A stretch of 64,000 bases of DNA from Ampelocalamus luodianensis. Its lineage: Eukaryota; Streptophyta; Magnoliopsida; Poales; Poaceae. The stretch's first letter is position 1, and each line of letters starts with the position of its first letter. The position numbers and the translations under genes were made by a program. Location of the stretch: contig CM070629.1 in assembly GCA_036346255.1 (NCBI GenBank), positions 53,938,916-54,002,915 on the forward strand, written 5' to 3'. This document shows, piece by piece, positions 11,528 through 23,384 of this stretch. The notes under the pieces were generated by a model. That model was given only the letters and a program-made list of their open reading frames with translations. It was not told the DNA's origin and did not search any database.

Positions 11528-14500
11528 TGTGGGCGCCCCGGGTTATTGGAAATGTACTTAATTAAATTCATACTGTAGCACAATTATTAATGAAGGAACA
11601 GTCCTGTCCCTTTATTAAAGATCATGCTAAAGGCATAAATTTAACAAGTGACAATTCCAATAAACGGGATCCCCGGATATATATATACCACAATGGTTCC
11701 CAGGATCAACGACCATTGCATATATATCCTTCAACAACATTGCATCAAATACATACAAGTCATACATTGACATAATTAAACATAAGTTTACAACATTTGG
11801 TTTAGTACTACAATTATTAAGTGACTTGGTCACTACAACAAGTTCAACAGCGGAAGCAAAATAAAAGTTCAAAATCCACCAATGGCCTCATCCACCCGCA
11901 GGCAATTGCGTGGAGGAAAGAAGTAGCTTTACTCGTTAGCGTCACCCTGATCGGCGCTAACGGGTACTTCATAAAGATAACCATCCTCACCTGCAACAAT
12001 AGGTGATAGCACCTTGAGTACGGAAGGTACTCAGCAAGTCTTACACAAACTAATAAAAGAAAGTGGTTATTAGAGCCTATACAAAGGAGTAGAATTTATA
12101 TATGCATAAGGTTACAACAGGAAGGCATAAAGGTTCAGATTTGCATAAAGCGATACATCTTAACCTACAACTACTAAATTTTGACAAAGCAATTTAGTAA
12201 ATCAAAGTTTAGCTAGAACAGTAAGTAAATGACATAATTGTAAACAGTACAGTGCATGAATCCCTCATGCAAAACCATAAAAACCGAAACCAGATTTTTA
12301 AATCAAAACTTCTATAAAGGTGACATCAATTCAAGTTATCGTCCATGACCGTGGACACGGCTATTCGAACAGTTTATACCCTGCAGGGGTGTACATCTTT
12401 ACCCACATGACTTAGCTAGCCCGTTGCCTTCTGGATGCCTCCGAATGATGACATACTTCCTTTGGTATGCCGACCGGGAAACTAAGATTTGGTATTTTCA
12501 ACAAGCTAACACTATTGAGTTGGACCCCCATGTGTGAGCTGATCTCGCTTAAACAATGACTGATAGCATCTGCTCAACCGGGGCACACATGTTGCGTCAG
12601 TAATGCCGACCCAAACAAAAGAAGTGCGTAGGGTTCGCTACCCATACTAGTTTGCAATCGGCATCTTTAAGGTACGATATGCTACGGAGCACATATACGC
12701 CTCACCCTTCTAAGAACATCCGACATCGACATACCACCACATGGCATAAAACGCACCAAAGACCTAAGCATCTATGTCATACAAGGTCAATACACATATT
12801 CTTACTTTCATGTTTCCAACCCAATAGTCTTAACCCTTTACTTAACCAAACAGCGCCCATACACTGCATGTGGAAGTACGTGGGGGACTTGAATTGAATA
12901 GTCAGAGTTCAGTCCTTAATTAACCCGGACAAGTCCACCACAAATCTCAATCTCGTGCACAAAAGCACCATCGCTAGCTTCCTCTTGTCCAGATCAAGTT
13001 AAGTATAAAACTTATTTCTGAAATAAGTAAACTGGACAAAGAGTTTCAAATAACATAAGGTCTTTTGTGATTCCCATGTTTGACAAGATATGCTTGTCAA
13101 ACTCTAAAATCTCTAGACTGCATGTCTAAGCCAAAACTGAAAACCTACTATAATATACAATACTATACTAAGTTTGAGTTTATGGTGACAATTGAGGTAA
13201 TCCATCATGTTAGGTCATAACTAACTACTAACAGATCACAATTTGTATTTTCAGAAAAATAGCATGCACAGTTGTCACTGGATTTGTAAAAGCTATTGTA
13301 TAAAATTTGGGACCAATATGGTGCAGAGAGGAAGCTTGCCTTGATAGTAATAAACTTCTGTTGCAGGCTCAGGATGTTCAGAAATAAATTCACCCACTTC
13401 AGCAAAACCAGATTCTAAAAGAAGTAATAAGATCCAATAAATGCCAAAATCGACAATAAGCACAAAATGGAAGAAATATGCATGATCAACTGAAATGCAT
13501 GATTGACAATATGCTTAAGCCATAACTACCCTAATAGTGATAATAACCCATATTATAACCTACTGTTTTCAAATGGCAGAAACTAGGGTTTAGTTCAAAG
13601 TTTCGGTTTTCACATTTTGAAAAGAACAGAAAACAGGACAGATAGCAGATTTTGGGAAAATGAAGATAGATCAAGCAAAGGTTCAAAAATGAAACTTAGC
13701 ATGATCTTTTAGGGTAATTAATATCCCAAACTAACCTTAATCTAACCCTAATCGATTAGATTACATCAACTAAAAAGAAACCTATTTTTGTCGGTTGAGC
13801 CAACAAAAGAGAACAGAGACATATCTTGTCAACAAACTAAATAGATGATGACAATGATTAAAAGAACCACTTATCATGCTACTAGGGTTCAATTGAAACC
13901 TAACTAGGATGATAAGTTGACAGGAGAAACCCTAGGTCTTGAAAAAGATATGGAAAACCGAAAAGTTATAATAACAACTTTTCAGTTTGAAGCAAGTTGA
14001 AGCTACTGATGCTCAAAAGAATGATTCACAAAAGCTTCTAAGGTCCTTAAGATGCTCAAGATATCGAAAACTAGGGTTTTATCTTACCAGTAGAAGAAAG
14101 ACACCAAAGTTTCTGAAAACTCGATGTTGATCAACAGAGAAATAAACTCTGGTTCAACCTACAAAAGATGTCAAATCTTTATTACAAGATGGAACCAGGG
14201 TTTAGAATGGATAAGCAAAAGAGACAAGAGCAAGAAACTCCACTGGACAACAATGGAGGATGAACTTCAGTGGTCGACAATGGTAATAAAGAAAAGCTAG
14301 GGTTTATATATATAGAGGTTGAGCTCTGTGGCAAGATGGAAAGGTCTAGAGTTGATGAGGTGTCCATTTAGGGCTAATTATCCCAAAAATTAGTTGCATA
14401 AACTTTGGGATAAATCCTCTCCTCTGTTTATAGAGAGAGCTGCTGCGCAGAGAGAGAGGGAAGAAGATAAGAACACTCTTACATGTGGGTCCCATTGGCA

Positions 14501-15914
14501 ACACAGCCAGCTGCGCTCCTAAAGCCTCAAAGAATATCACCGTCCGATTAGAAATGGCGGTGTGATAAATAGAGAGGTTAAAAGGTTTTAATCGGTATCT
14601 TTTAATATGGACCGTGCGATCTAGATCGGTCGATCGAGATTAAAACAGAGCCCAAAAGGATTTGGGTTTTGTTCAAATAGGGCGTTGGATTGAAATCCAA
14701 CGGCCCAACTCAAAAGATACACGTCATCCCTTAGAGGCGCGATGCAAAGACCGTCCGATTAAACTTCTACGGTCCAGATTGACGCGATCCGGATGGTCCG
14801 ATTGCATACACTCACCGGACCCTACGATTAAAATCCAACGGACCACTAAATTTGGGCCTTAAATGCACTCGATCAATAAGGAGCGCCGTGATTTAAATCC
14901 AAAGGCCCAGATAAAAGCGCGCCTATGGTTTCAAAATGAAACGAGCGACGCAGTTAGATCAAGAATGGACGGCGGGATCGTGAGGGGATCCGAGTCGTCC
15001 GAATGCATACACCGCTCGACCACACGATGAAGATCTAACGCCCGCAGGAACGCAGCCTTAATAACACGCAGAAAAGGAAAGCCGAGGATTTGAATCGGTC
15101 GGCCTTAATAAAAGCGCCTTTAAGTTTAAAACGAAAAGGAGGCGCTGTTGGATCGGAAATGAACGGTGGAGATCCGCACAGCTCCGAGTTGTTCGATTGC
15201 ATACACCGATCTCGATCGTTAGATCAAGATCCAACGGCGGAGATCAAGTCGCACGCGTGGGCGGCTCGCGAAGCGCCATAGCCTCACCCGCTCGATTGAA
15301 AATCAACGGCTCACAATGCGCGAGGAGATTGGACTCGCGCTCGAACGTGATGAGCCGGACCGGTTGCACTCGGGTTGGACCCAACCGCATGGGATCGAGT
15401 CGCATAAGATGCTAGATCTTGAGTCCGCACAGATTAGTTGACCAAACCTTATTTAAAGGCTTTAAGGTTTGACTGGCTTTTAAAAATAGCAAATAAATTT
15501 GTAAAATCATGAAATTTTTTTTGGAGGCTTTGGGATGATATATTTCCCAGATAAATTTTAAAATCACATAATCACTTTGTAAAATACATGAATATTTATT
15601 TTAGCCCAAAGTATTCATTTAAAGACAATTATTTTTCTTTAAGTCAATATAATTTCTAAAAATGCAACAAAATATTTTCAGCCAAGATAATTTATCTAGG
15701 CTTTAGTAAAAATACTTCCCAGTCACAATACAAGTTTTATCTTATATTTCCTTGAAAACTTTAAATAAGTTTTTAGTCTTTGGCTAAAGAGGAAGGTTTT
15801 ACTTGTAACAAAGAACTCCCAATCTGTAATTAAGAATAAAGAATGCTATGAACAGTGTCCCATTATCTGTTCATAATGCAGATTATTACTGTTTATAAAC
15901 TTGGGGCTGTTACA
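11528..15914 (-). repeat. 5' LTR of the 14.8-kb chromovirus
   Basis: This 4387-bp repeat is the partner of 1141-5530. It should hold the promoter because it is the upstream LTR in the element's own (minus) sense. Its length is at the high end for plant Gypsy LTRs. No protein-coding region is supported; short frames such as 13205-13405 and 14182-14367 are not family-like. Confidence 0.93.
14303..14315 (-). promoter_or_regulatory. Possible TATA box in the 5' LTR
   Basis: The minus strand reads CTATATATATAAA, the strongest TATA-like run in the middle of the LTR. It is conserved in the other LTR near 3908-3920. It is placed so that a transcript would run towards the primer site. No start-site evidence exists. 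Confidence 0.3.
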
Positions 15915-15919
15915 GGCGG
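15915..15919. repeat. Target-site duplication GGCGG, right copy
   Basis: GGCGG follows the CA end of the right LTR and pairs with 1136-1140. Confidence 0.9.
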
Positions 15920-16270
15920 CGAGGGTTGAGCGGCGGAACTCCTCTGCTGTTGTCGGACCGAGCCTCCGGTGAGGTCTAGGTGGCGTGGGTGGTCTCTGGA
16001 GGTAGCCTGGGTGACAACGATGACGGCGGTGCACTCCACGAGGGCAGGGTGTCACCGGCGGCGGCGCAATTAGAAGAAAAACTCCATCTTCCTCCTGCAG
16101 GCTCCAGCACCAGCAGCGCCTTTCTTTCTATCGCTGCTGCCGCCTCCCTGCCTGCCGAGCCTGCGCCGCCTCCACTCAAAAAAAAAGGTGCCGGCGGATG
16201 GAGGTGAGGTTTGAGCCCCAACCAACTAGCTCCAACAGTGAACCCGCCTCTGCACTCTTGCTTTGTTGCT
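15920..16270. repeat. Right half of the older repeat interrupted by the chromovirus
   Basis: The GC-rich text continues the composition found just before 1136 (CGGCGG-type repeats). Removing the 14.8-kb element makes the two flanks read on smoothly. Open frames here are by-products of high GC. The outer boundary of the older repeat is not visible. Confidence 0.35.
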
Positions 16271-17500
16271 GTTTTTAGGTGATTAATGAAGGCGACACAT
16301 ATGGGATGGAGTAGTACATGTGCATCACATGTAATCAAATCGTACAGACATCTTTTACTTAGTTGCTTTCATTAAATCCAAACACACGATACTTTCGTTT
16401 AGAATTGTTGATCAGTAGATTTGGTTATCATTAGCTTAATGATTGGAACTTGGTTTATTTAATCATAGTTTGATTATATTAATGTCGCTAACCAATGCCC
16501 CCTGACGCATGGTTCCATGTTGTGAAAGTTAATCCTTTATATATTTATATTGTTATGATGAATGAAAGGTGACCCCGTTGTTACACCGGCCTTGTCTCGG
16601 TAGTCAGACTAGCAGAGGGCATTGAGGGTTGGTTCTCTCGGTTTCAACTCAAGTCTCCCGCTGTGATATTGAGATTTGGATCTTCATAGCTTTCATATCT
16701 ATTAGAGTGAAAAAGAAGTTAAATACCATAGGTGAAAAAAGTGAACCCTTTATTCACCCTTCTAGTGGTTATTTCGGGTCCAATAGTAGGCACTGGGCTC
16801 TGGGGAGTTAGGGTTATCAACTTGGCACTTAACTGCCTGTGGGCCTTACAACACAACAACCAATCTACTGTATAGGCATCCATCCAGCCATGTCGCCCAC
16901 GCCACCTAAGATATCTTTCTCGCCTTTGCCTTTGCCTTTGCCTGTTCTCTTGGTGCCTCAGAACTCGGAGACCGAGCTCGAGCTCACCCACCAAAAGCTC
17001 CCCGTTGGATTCAGGCTCTACACAAGTTATACTACATCAAATCTGGTCTTTAATGATGAAAAAACCTGTGACATAAATAAAAATGTCATGTATAACAAAT
17101 TATTTGTAACAACCCAAGCGATTCCATATAAAGCTGGGCTAGTTAATTTATCGACCATTTGCAAAGTAGCATCGTAGATATGACATGGTTCCCTCGGAGA
17201 GATAAAACATGGTTCGTCATTAAACATGGTGTCAACAGTCGTTTAGTTGGCCCGCTGTCGTTTTATCTGAACTTCGCCTTGATACTTTGTCTGTAATCGA
17301 TGTCGGTTGTTTTCTGTTTTTTTGGATTGTTTTGTGAACTCTGTAATCTAGTTTCTTTTAATATAAACAACGGAGACCTTTTACTTTAAAAAAATTAAAC
17401 ATACAAGAAAACAGCTTTCAACTGTTTAGTTTTCGAGGCGCAGCAGCTCTCTAGGCTTTTGGCGGTATTGTTGCTTATTTACTCTTCTTTCTTGATATAA
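16271..17500. other. Intergenic stretch with nothing recognised
   Basis: AT-rich DNA with one 112-codon plus-strand frame (16839-17177) that includes a PLPLPLPV run. I see no domain in it and no flanking splice signals. Near 17340-17395 there is an A-rich tail (ending in a run of A after ACTTT) that could be the end of a retroposed sequence, but it has no supporting TSD. Confidence 0.4.
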
Positions 17501-17513
17501 CTAGAAGCCTGCG

Positions 17514-17527
17514 CGCGCCTTGGCGCG
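17514..17527 (-). other. Helitron 3'-terminal hairpin
   Basis: CGCGCC and GGCGCG pair perfectly around a two-base loop. The hairpin lies nine bases from the CTAG end at 17501-17504. In Helitrons this hairpin marks the end of rolling-circle transfer. Confidence 0.65.
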
Positions 17528-17539
17528 GGGAAAAGGCAC

Positions 17540-20500
17540 GGGGTGGTAATTAGGGGAAATAGAATTGTAGAGATGCAGTATATGGTACGAATTTAGTGAA
17601 GGATCTAAGTATTTGCATATTGCAAGAACGTGTATGTGGTATATGGATAACAGTACATGGTGCTAAGATAGTTGGGAGTTGGAAATCTGTACAATGTTTT
17701 AACTATGCACGAGTAAAGACCCAACCAGTACCAAACCCGATGAATATGTTTGTGCTTATGTAACTATATATGAGCAAGATGTAAATGTGGATAAACGTGT
17801 AGGAAAGCATAGCAGCACAAGCTAGATACGAGCAGGAACACGATAAAAGGAGCTACAACTGATGCTTCATGTTCAGTCGCATGTAGGCGCGATTGTTTAT
17901 TGGTCACAAAAGACAGATTTCCTAGAGCCGACAATACGTTACACATATATATGAACACATAAGACGGACATAAATTATACTACAAGTTCTTTAAGATAGA
18001 GACAATGCTGTTGTCGTTGCGCAAATTATAGCATAGCTGCGCAGGTGGGAAGCAAAACAGGCGATGTGCGATAGCAGCATACTCGGTAGCTGTTGCTGTA
18101 GGAAGGGCAGAATAGAAACCAGTAAGCTCTAGAACTACGTTAACGAATAGGTTGAAACTTACAAAATCTGCGTGCACCGAGAAAAAGACATGAATAATGG
18201 AACACGCGAGTGGAGATGATATACCTAGATCTATTTTTTGGCGTTCTTATTCGAACATTCTTACACCGACAGAGGGAGCAGTGTCGTCAGGTAGTGTTTG
18301 CCTTGGGCTGCAAAAGAAATTATATCTATGAGAAAGCATTATATTGAGGCTTAAATAGAGCACACAAATCTAGTGCATTAACAGGTCAATAGTATTGAAA
18401 AAGAAGATAACTAAATAGCAAACTACAGACATGTATATCTGCTTCTAGATTAGGCTACTAAATGGAGATCTGATTGGTCGTGAATAGTGATGTTACGAAG
18501 GCACAATAGTATGCCAAGAGAGCAGAATGTACAGTATGACCTTAAATTTCCTAGAAAAATGCTGCCGCTAGCAAGATAGCAAGGATCCTTGTGACATGAG
18601 AAACGACAAAGAAAACAAATTATCAGTATTTTGATATAGCGTCATAGCATTTAACTAACACTGTCCAACAGGCAAATTAAGAAAAATGTCACACAATTTA
18701 GCCAAGCTTTCCCGGGTGAGTGAGTGTGCTAAATAGGTTGCAACAAGAGATGGATTAAATACATAAAATAATATCGGCAGACAAAAATGATTCAAGAACG
18801 AGGTGGGTAGTATTAGTAAGACAAAATTATAACTGAAAATGCTAAACGAAACTAATTGTTGTAGACCAATTGGTTAGGTGATTTTACTGCCTTTTACTTG
18901 TGCCAATCACCACCACTTACATTGTTTAAATGTTTTCTTGCTTCTTTGTTCAGTATGCCAGCAAAGTCACTTGCTAGGAATGATCTAACACCAGTAACCA
19001 AAAGCATGTTAAAAACCGACACATGCCGTGATGATGAGCTCTAGGAGACCCATGTTCCTAGGATAAACAATTAGACACTACTCCATGTCCTGAAAGTAAA
19101 CAACAGACAGCAGACATGTAAAGAGCTTTATACATAATGATACTCCAGAAGCATTCAACAACATAATCCTTAAGTTTCATGTGAGCATTTGATGATCACA
19201 TCAAAATATAAATATAAAACATAAATGATTGCTTTTGTTATAGTAATGAGTAAGGACCAAATGTCCTGTTCTTGGGACAAACAATATAAATGACAACTCT
19301 TTGCATTGCCTCCCTCACCCACCCTTCCTCTCTCTCGCTCGCTCACTCACTCTTACAGTCTCACTGTCTGTCTCACACACAATTCCGCTTTCTTCTACTA
19401 ACTTAGCTGGATTAAAAATTCGAGTTCATGGAATAAGAATAGAAAGAGGTTCACCAAACATTGGATGGATCAACAGAAAGAATTGCCTCTCTCTTGAATG
19501 ATTTTGATGCTTCCTTAAAGATGGGTAGAAATTTCGAAGACTCGTTTGCAATAGCAAATAGTAAAATCTGATTTTCAAAATAGAACACAGCAGCTCAGTA
19601 AAGGAAGAACATATGGGCTAACAATGTGAGAAAATGTAGATAATAGAACCCATGGCAGACAACCTGGCATGTTGGCTTCTCGATTGGATTATAAAAAATG
19701 GAAGGAGCAGTTAATGAGAAGAGTCAAGAGAGTCTGACATGTTGTTGTAGGAAAAATTCATAGACAGGCTCATTTATTAGAATTTCCCATGTTGTGTGCA
19801 CTCTAAACCTAAAATTGCAAAACAGTTTCACAACTTAGGAGGTACATTATGTTATCATGTAGAGAAATGTTTCTTGATTTTATTGTTCACCTAAATCCAA
19901 GAACCACATTATCTAACCCCTGTAGTACCGTTTCTTGATTCATACAAACCCCTGTTCTTGTTTTTTTGACCTTAGAATAGTTCCATTCCAAGCTTGAAAG
20001 CAGATGTATTACCACACAACTTCTCATCACCTTGTAGGACTGTGGCACACAGTAAAAAAAAATGTGGCACACACTAAACAAGAAAGGGCATATCTGCCAA
20101 ACAAAATGCACAGTGATATTGCATTAGCTCAAAATACAATGAATAAAATTTATCATTGATCTATCTCTATCCCCATCTAACTTCAAAATTATTTCATTTA
20201 CCCTAATCAAATAACATGAAAAAAAAATATTTTGGTCAACACCAAATCCTGCACTAAGTTACTAACTAATCAAGTTACGTCCTACTACTGAACAAACTGC
20301 ACTATAGGATGGCACATGTCGATGTTCTTGGGCAGGATGCATAAGAAGATATCACGAGGCAACTTACCCAGGTGAACAATGAAAAATGGTTGAAGGGGGG
20401 TGTTAAAGTGGGCCTCGTCCTTTAGGCTCAAAATCTTCTGAAAACGAGAGTGATAAAGATGAGCACATAAATGGAAAGGAAGTTGAATATTGTCTTCAAA

Positions 20501-21830
20501 AACTCCCAAAAATTTTGTGGGAAAGGGGTTCTTGCATGATAGTTCGAAGCAATCAATCCACAAAACAGTACCACTCCTAACTCCAAGTTAATCACATAAA
20601 TGTAGCTTCTGATGTTCTGGATACTTTGTCCGTACAGTGTTCTTATGTATAATTACAATTTGTGTTATTCTTTACTTCGATGTAGCATTTTGAACAGCAA
20701 TGAGAAAATGGAGGCCTTGTTGTTCTCTAGGTCAAAATCGTTTGTTTATTCCTCCGTGTGCGTGTGTGTGTGTGTATTGTAAATTTAGGTGATCATAAAT
20801 CAAAACTTCGATGCATATCGTAATCATAGCTGTACATAACAGGTAATAGCTATCGAAAAAGAGATCAGTGTTTTCTTTTTTTGATAACTTTGTGAGAGCA
20901 TTGGTAATTTGGCATGGGTTGTTTAGTCGGTTTATACCAGAATAGGACTAGCAGCACGCAGCATCCCAGGCATTACACCACCAACAATACGCCATCGTGG
21001 CCCGCAAGTGAGACATCGAGCCCACGGATCTCCTACCACCTTCATCGAGACAGAGCAGTCAATCACGAGAATCTCAAAGCGACTTTGAAAATCGATGCAC
21101 AAAATAATGCCATTTTAGAGGGGAAAATGAGCAAGATAAACACAAAGGACAACCGTTATCCTACTGCGATACATCAACTCAAAAGACTTCATTGTCATCT
21201 CTCTCAATTGATGGGAGATCTTAGAACAAATCCCATGATCATCTACCATTTATGATTTTGTGGATGATGTTCTTGAGCCTCACTTAGAATTTGCGGACTT
21301 TATCCATATATGATAAGACAAACAAACACCCCAAAACCAGCGTGACCTATAATGGACACACAAAACAATCGGAAAATAAAGCCTTTTTCAAGAGAGTGCG
21401 CCTACAACTGTGATATAATGTTTGATGACTTGTTGTATTACGTTGTCCAAAAGTGGCTTATCTTTGAGGTGGTTAAGAATTTGATATCAGTGAGACACGG
21501 TCAATCAAATTATGCAAAATACCCATTTTAAGAAATAGGCAAGAATTTCGTTTGTGCTTATGTACGTAGCCATTGCTAAGTTGTATTGTACAAGACAAGA
21601 CTAAACCCATATAGACATAATTGGTCCAGTAGTACGGGACTAACTAAATACCCATCATAAATTCAGAATAGCTAATAACCGTAGGTCATAACTCACAACA
21701 TTGCCGCGAGTGATAAGATACAAACAAAAGTCTTAACCCGATTTCATACCTCGTAGGTGAAGGTGCTTACCAGATGAGCCAATTTGGTTCAATGCTATAC
21801 TGGAGATGATCGGCGGCAGAAAGGCTAAAC
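17540..21830. other. Helitron interior without recognisable genes
   Basis: About 4.3 kb of AT-rich sequence. Open frames are short, and none shows a domain. It includes a short CT-rich run near 19320-19360 and a GT repeat near 20756-20776. I see nothing else. Confidence 0.45.
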
Positions 21831-21836
21831 TCTGGC

Positions 21837-23064
21837 TCAGCCCTCCTCAGTTCCGCGCGCCGCATCTTCTCTGGGACACCAACAAGGAGCCAGTCGGCCA
21901 ACATGGCAAGTGAGACCAATTATTTGCGCCTTCCGGTTTCTGATGGCACTGATCCTATGCAACGAACAGTTGATCCCAAACGATTGTCCTCCGAGAAATC
22001 GCCACCGAGAAGAAACACCGATTCTCCAAATGAGCAAAACAAAGATCTCGGTTCTCCACAGAAGGAAAAGAAGTCACAGTAAATTGGCCTAGATCTACCT
22101 TGGTACTTTTGTTGGAAAAGAGCTAGTCAATTTTAGGATAGCGTGCGTCATGATAAATCAGTTAGTTCATTTGGAGCAATGTGCATCGTGTGTTCGGTAT
22201 GACGGTATCAGTACCATGATCCAAAGCTAGTTGTAGACTTCTAGTAGGAGCAAGAAGACATCACCTTGGAGCTGGCCTGGCGGAGGTCATCGGCGGTGAC
22301 GAGCTAGTCGTAGATGACCCAGTCCCCGAACGGGAAGCGCGCGAGCGGGCGACGGCCTAGTCCATAACGACCTCCACTAGCTTTCGGACCTCGGTGCCGC
22401 CAGTTCGAAGCAGCGGCGCGGCGAGGTCCATGATGACCTCCACCAGCTCCCGGAGCTCCAGGTACCGCGCCAGCCCTCGCCGCATCCTCGCCAGCACCAC
22501 CTCCAAGAACGCCTCCTGCAGAGAGGTCCTCCCACACCAAAAAAACAACAAATGAAACAAACATAGGTCAATCGAGAACCGTCCCCCAGAACAGGCGAAA
22601 TCCCCAAAAACATACGCAACCGATGGGGAAAAGCGGAGAGAGGCAGCAGAGAGAGGTGTTGGGGAGGAAAGGGATGGGAGGAGGGAAGCGGAGGAGCGGG
22701 AAGAAGGTAGCGAGGGAGCGGCCGCGCCAGTGGAGGTAGAGGAACGGGGTGGGGAGGACGAGGGCAGAGCGGGGAGGAGGCAGCGGCGGGGTGGGAGGTG
22801 GGTAGGGGCAGCGGCGCTAGTGTACAGGGAGGACAGGGGAGGCGGAGGAACAGGGAGGAGAGGCGGAGGAGCAGGGCCGAGCGGGGAGGAGGCGGTCGTC
22901 GTGGGAGGCGAGGAGGAACGACGAGCGGAATGGAGAAGCGTTGGGTGCGAGGAGAGTAGGGTGGTGCGAAGCGGAAGAGGCGCGGACCGCCGACCGACAC
23001 GACCACGGCGACGTGGCCACGCGTCGCGAACGGAACCAAAGACGCGTCGCGAGCGAGCCGCCAT
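21837..23064 (-). pseudogene. Fragment of a Ycf45/SPD1-type P-loop ATPase gene
   Basis: The minus strand carries two blocks of a plastid Ycf45-like protein (the Arabidopsis SPD1 family, a plastid-development P-loop ATPase). Around 22530-22290 it reads FLEVVLARMRRGLARYLELR, then LVEVVMD and, after a one-base slip, GRRPLARFPFGDWVIYD. Around 21990-21840 it reads INCSLHRISAIRNRKAQIIG followed by LTCHVGR, a diagnostic stretch just before the P-loop. The upstream GC-rich segment to 23064 encodes a Ser/Pro/Arg-rich N-terminus that could be a transit peptide. The Walker A region and everything after it are missing. The LVEV(I/V)MD motif occurs twice, so a short segment is duplicated. In-frame stops and the slip make this a pseudogene, most simply a fragment carried by the surrounding Helitron. 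Confidence 0.7.
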
Positions 23065-23384
23065 GAGCCGAACGACGCCGAACCCATCGGACGCCGCAGA
23101 CGAGCTGAGCTGAAATCCAACGCCCCAGGAAAAAAGGGTGACGTGTCCCGTCTCTCCTTCAGCCTTTTCTGTGCCCTTTTATATAGAGAGATGATGGCTA
23201 GATCTCCGGCGAGTTTCCAAAAAAAAAAGTGTCCAAGTGTCCACTAATTCAATGGTTCAATATTAAAAAAATCATTTATTTCATTTGGAACAAGGAAAGC
23301 AATATATTTTAGATCAAGTAAAAGGAAAAAGTTTTTTTTTTAAAAAAAATAGCAAATTAATGATCAGCAGCATGACGGGCAAGC

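Larger units (their letters stand above)
1141..15914 (-). mobile_element. 14.8-kb Ty3/Gypsy chromovirus (Tekay-like), coding on the minus strand
   Basis: A complete LTR retrotransposon is bounded by 4.4-kb direct repeats that begin TGTGGGCGCC and end GGGGCTGTTACA on the plus strand, with a 5-bp TSD. On the minus strand the order is 5' LTR (11528-15914), tRNA-iMet primer site (11512-11523), an unknown upstream ORF, gag, protease, reverse transcriptase, RNase H, integrase, a chromodomain-like tail, polypurine tract and 3' LTR (1141-5530). Domain order and the tail put it among the chromoviruses; the Tekay-like placement rests on remembered motif similarity. Every coding domain carries frameshifts in this assembly, so it looks non-functional, although some breaks may be sequencing artefacts. 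The internal part is about 6.0 kb, so more than half of the element is LTR. Confidence 0.93.
17501..23191 (-). mobile_element. Candidate non-autonomous Helitron, minus strand
   Basis: On the minus strand the 3' end reads CGCGCCAAGGCGCG (a 6-bp stem with an AA loop), then nine bases and CTAG, followed by T. This is the textbook Helitron terminus. A matching 5' end, TCTCTCTATATAAAAGG preceded by A, lies at 23191. Together they give an A..T insertion and a 5.7-kb element. The 3' end is convincing; the 5' end matches the grass Helitron consensus less well, so the exact length is uncertain. No Rep/helicase gene is present, so it would depend on other elements. It contains a Ycf45-like gene fragment close to the 5' end, in keeping with the habit of plant Helitrons of carrying host gene pieces. 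Confidence 0.55.

Noticed and set aside
17230..17400. Possible LINE or retroposon 3' tail (A-rich end near 17395)
   Set aside because: No target-site duplication and no reverse-transcriptase similarity upstream; A-runs are common here.
22377..23120. Long open frames (about 235-250 residues) in two minus-strand frames, plus one of 127 residues on the plus strand
   Set aside because: The GC-rich, Ser/Pro/Arg-rich composition keeps several frames open at once. Only the part near 22290-22530 has recognisable family motifs, and those are broken.
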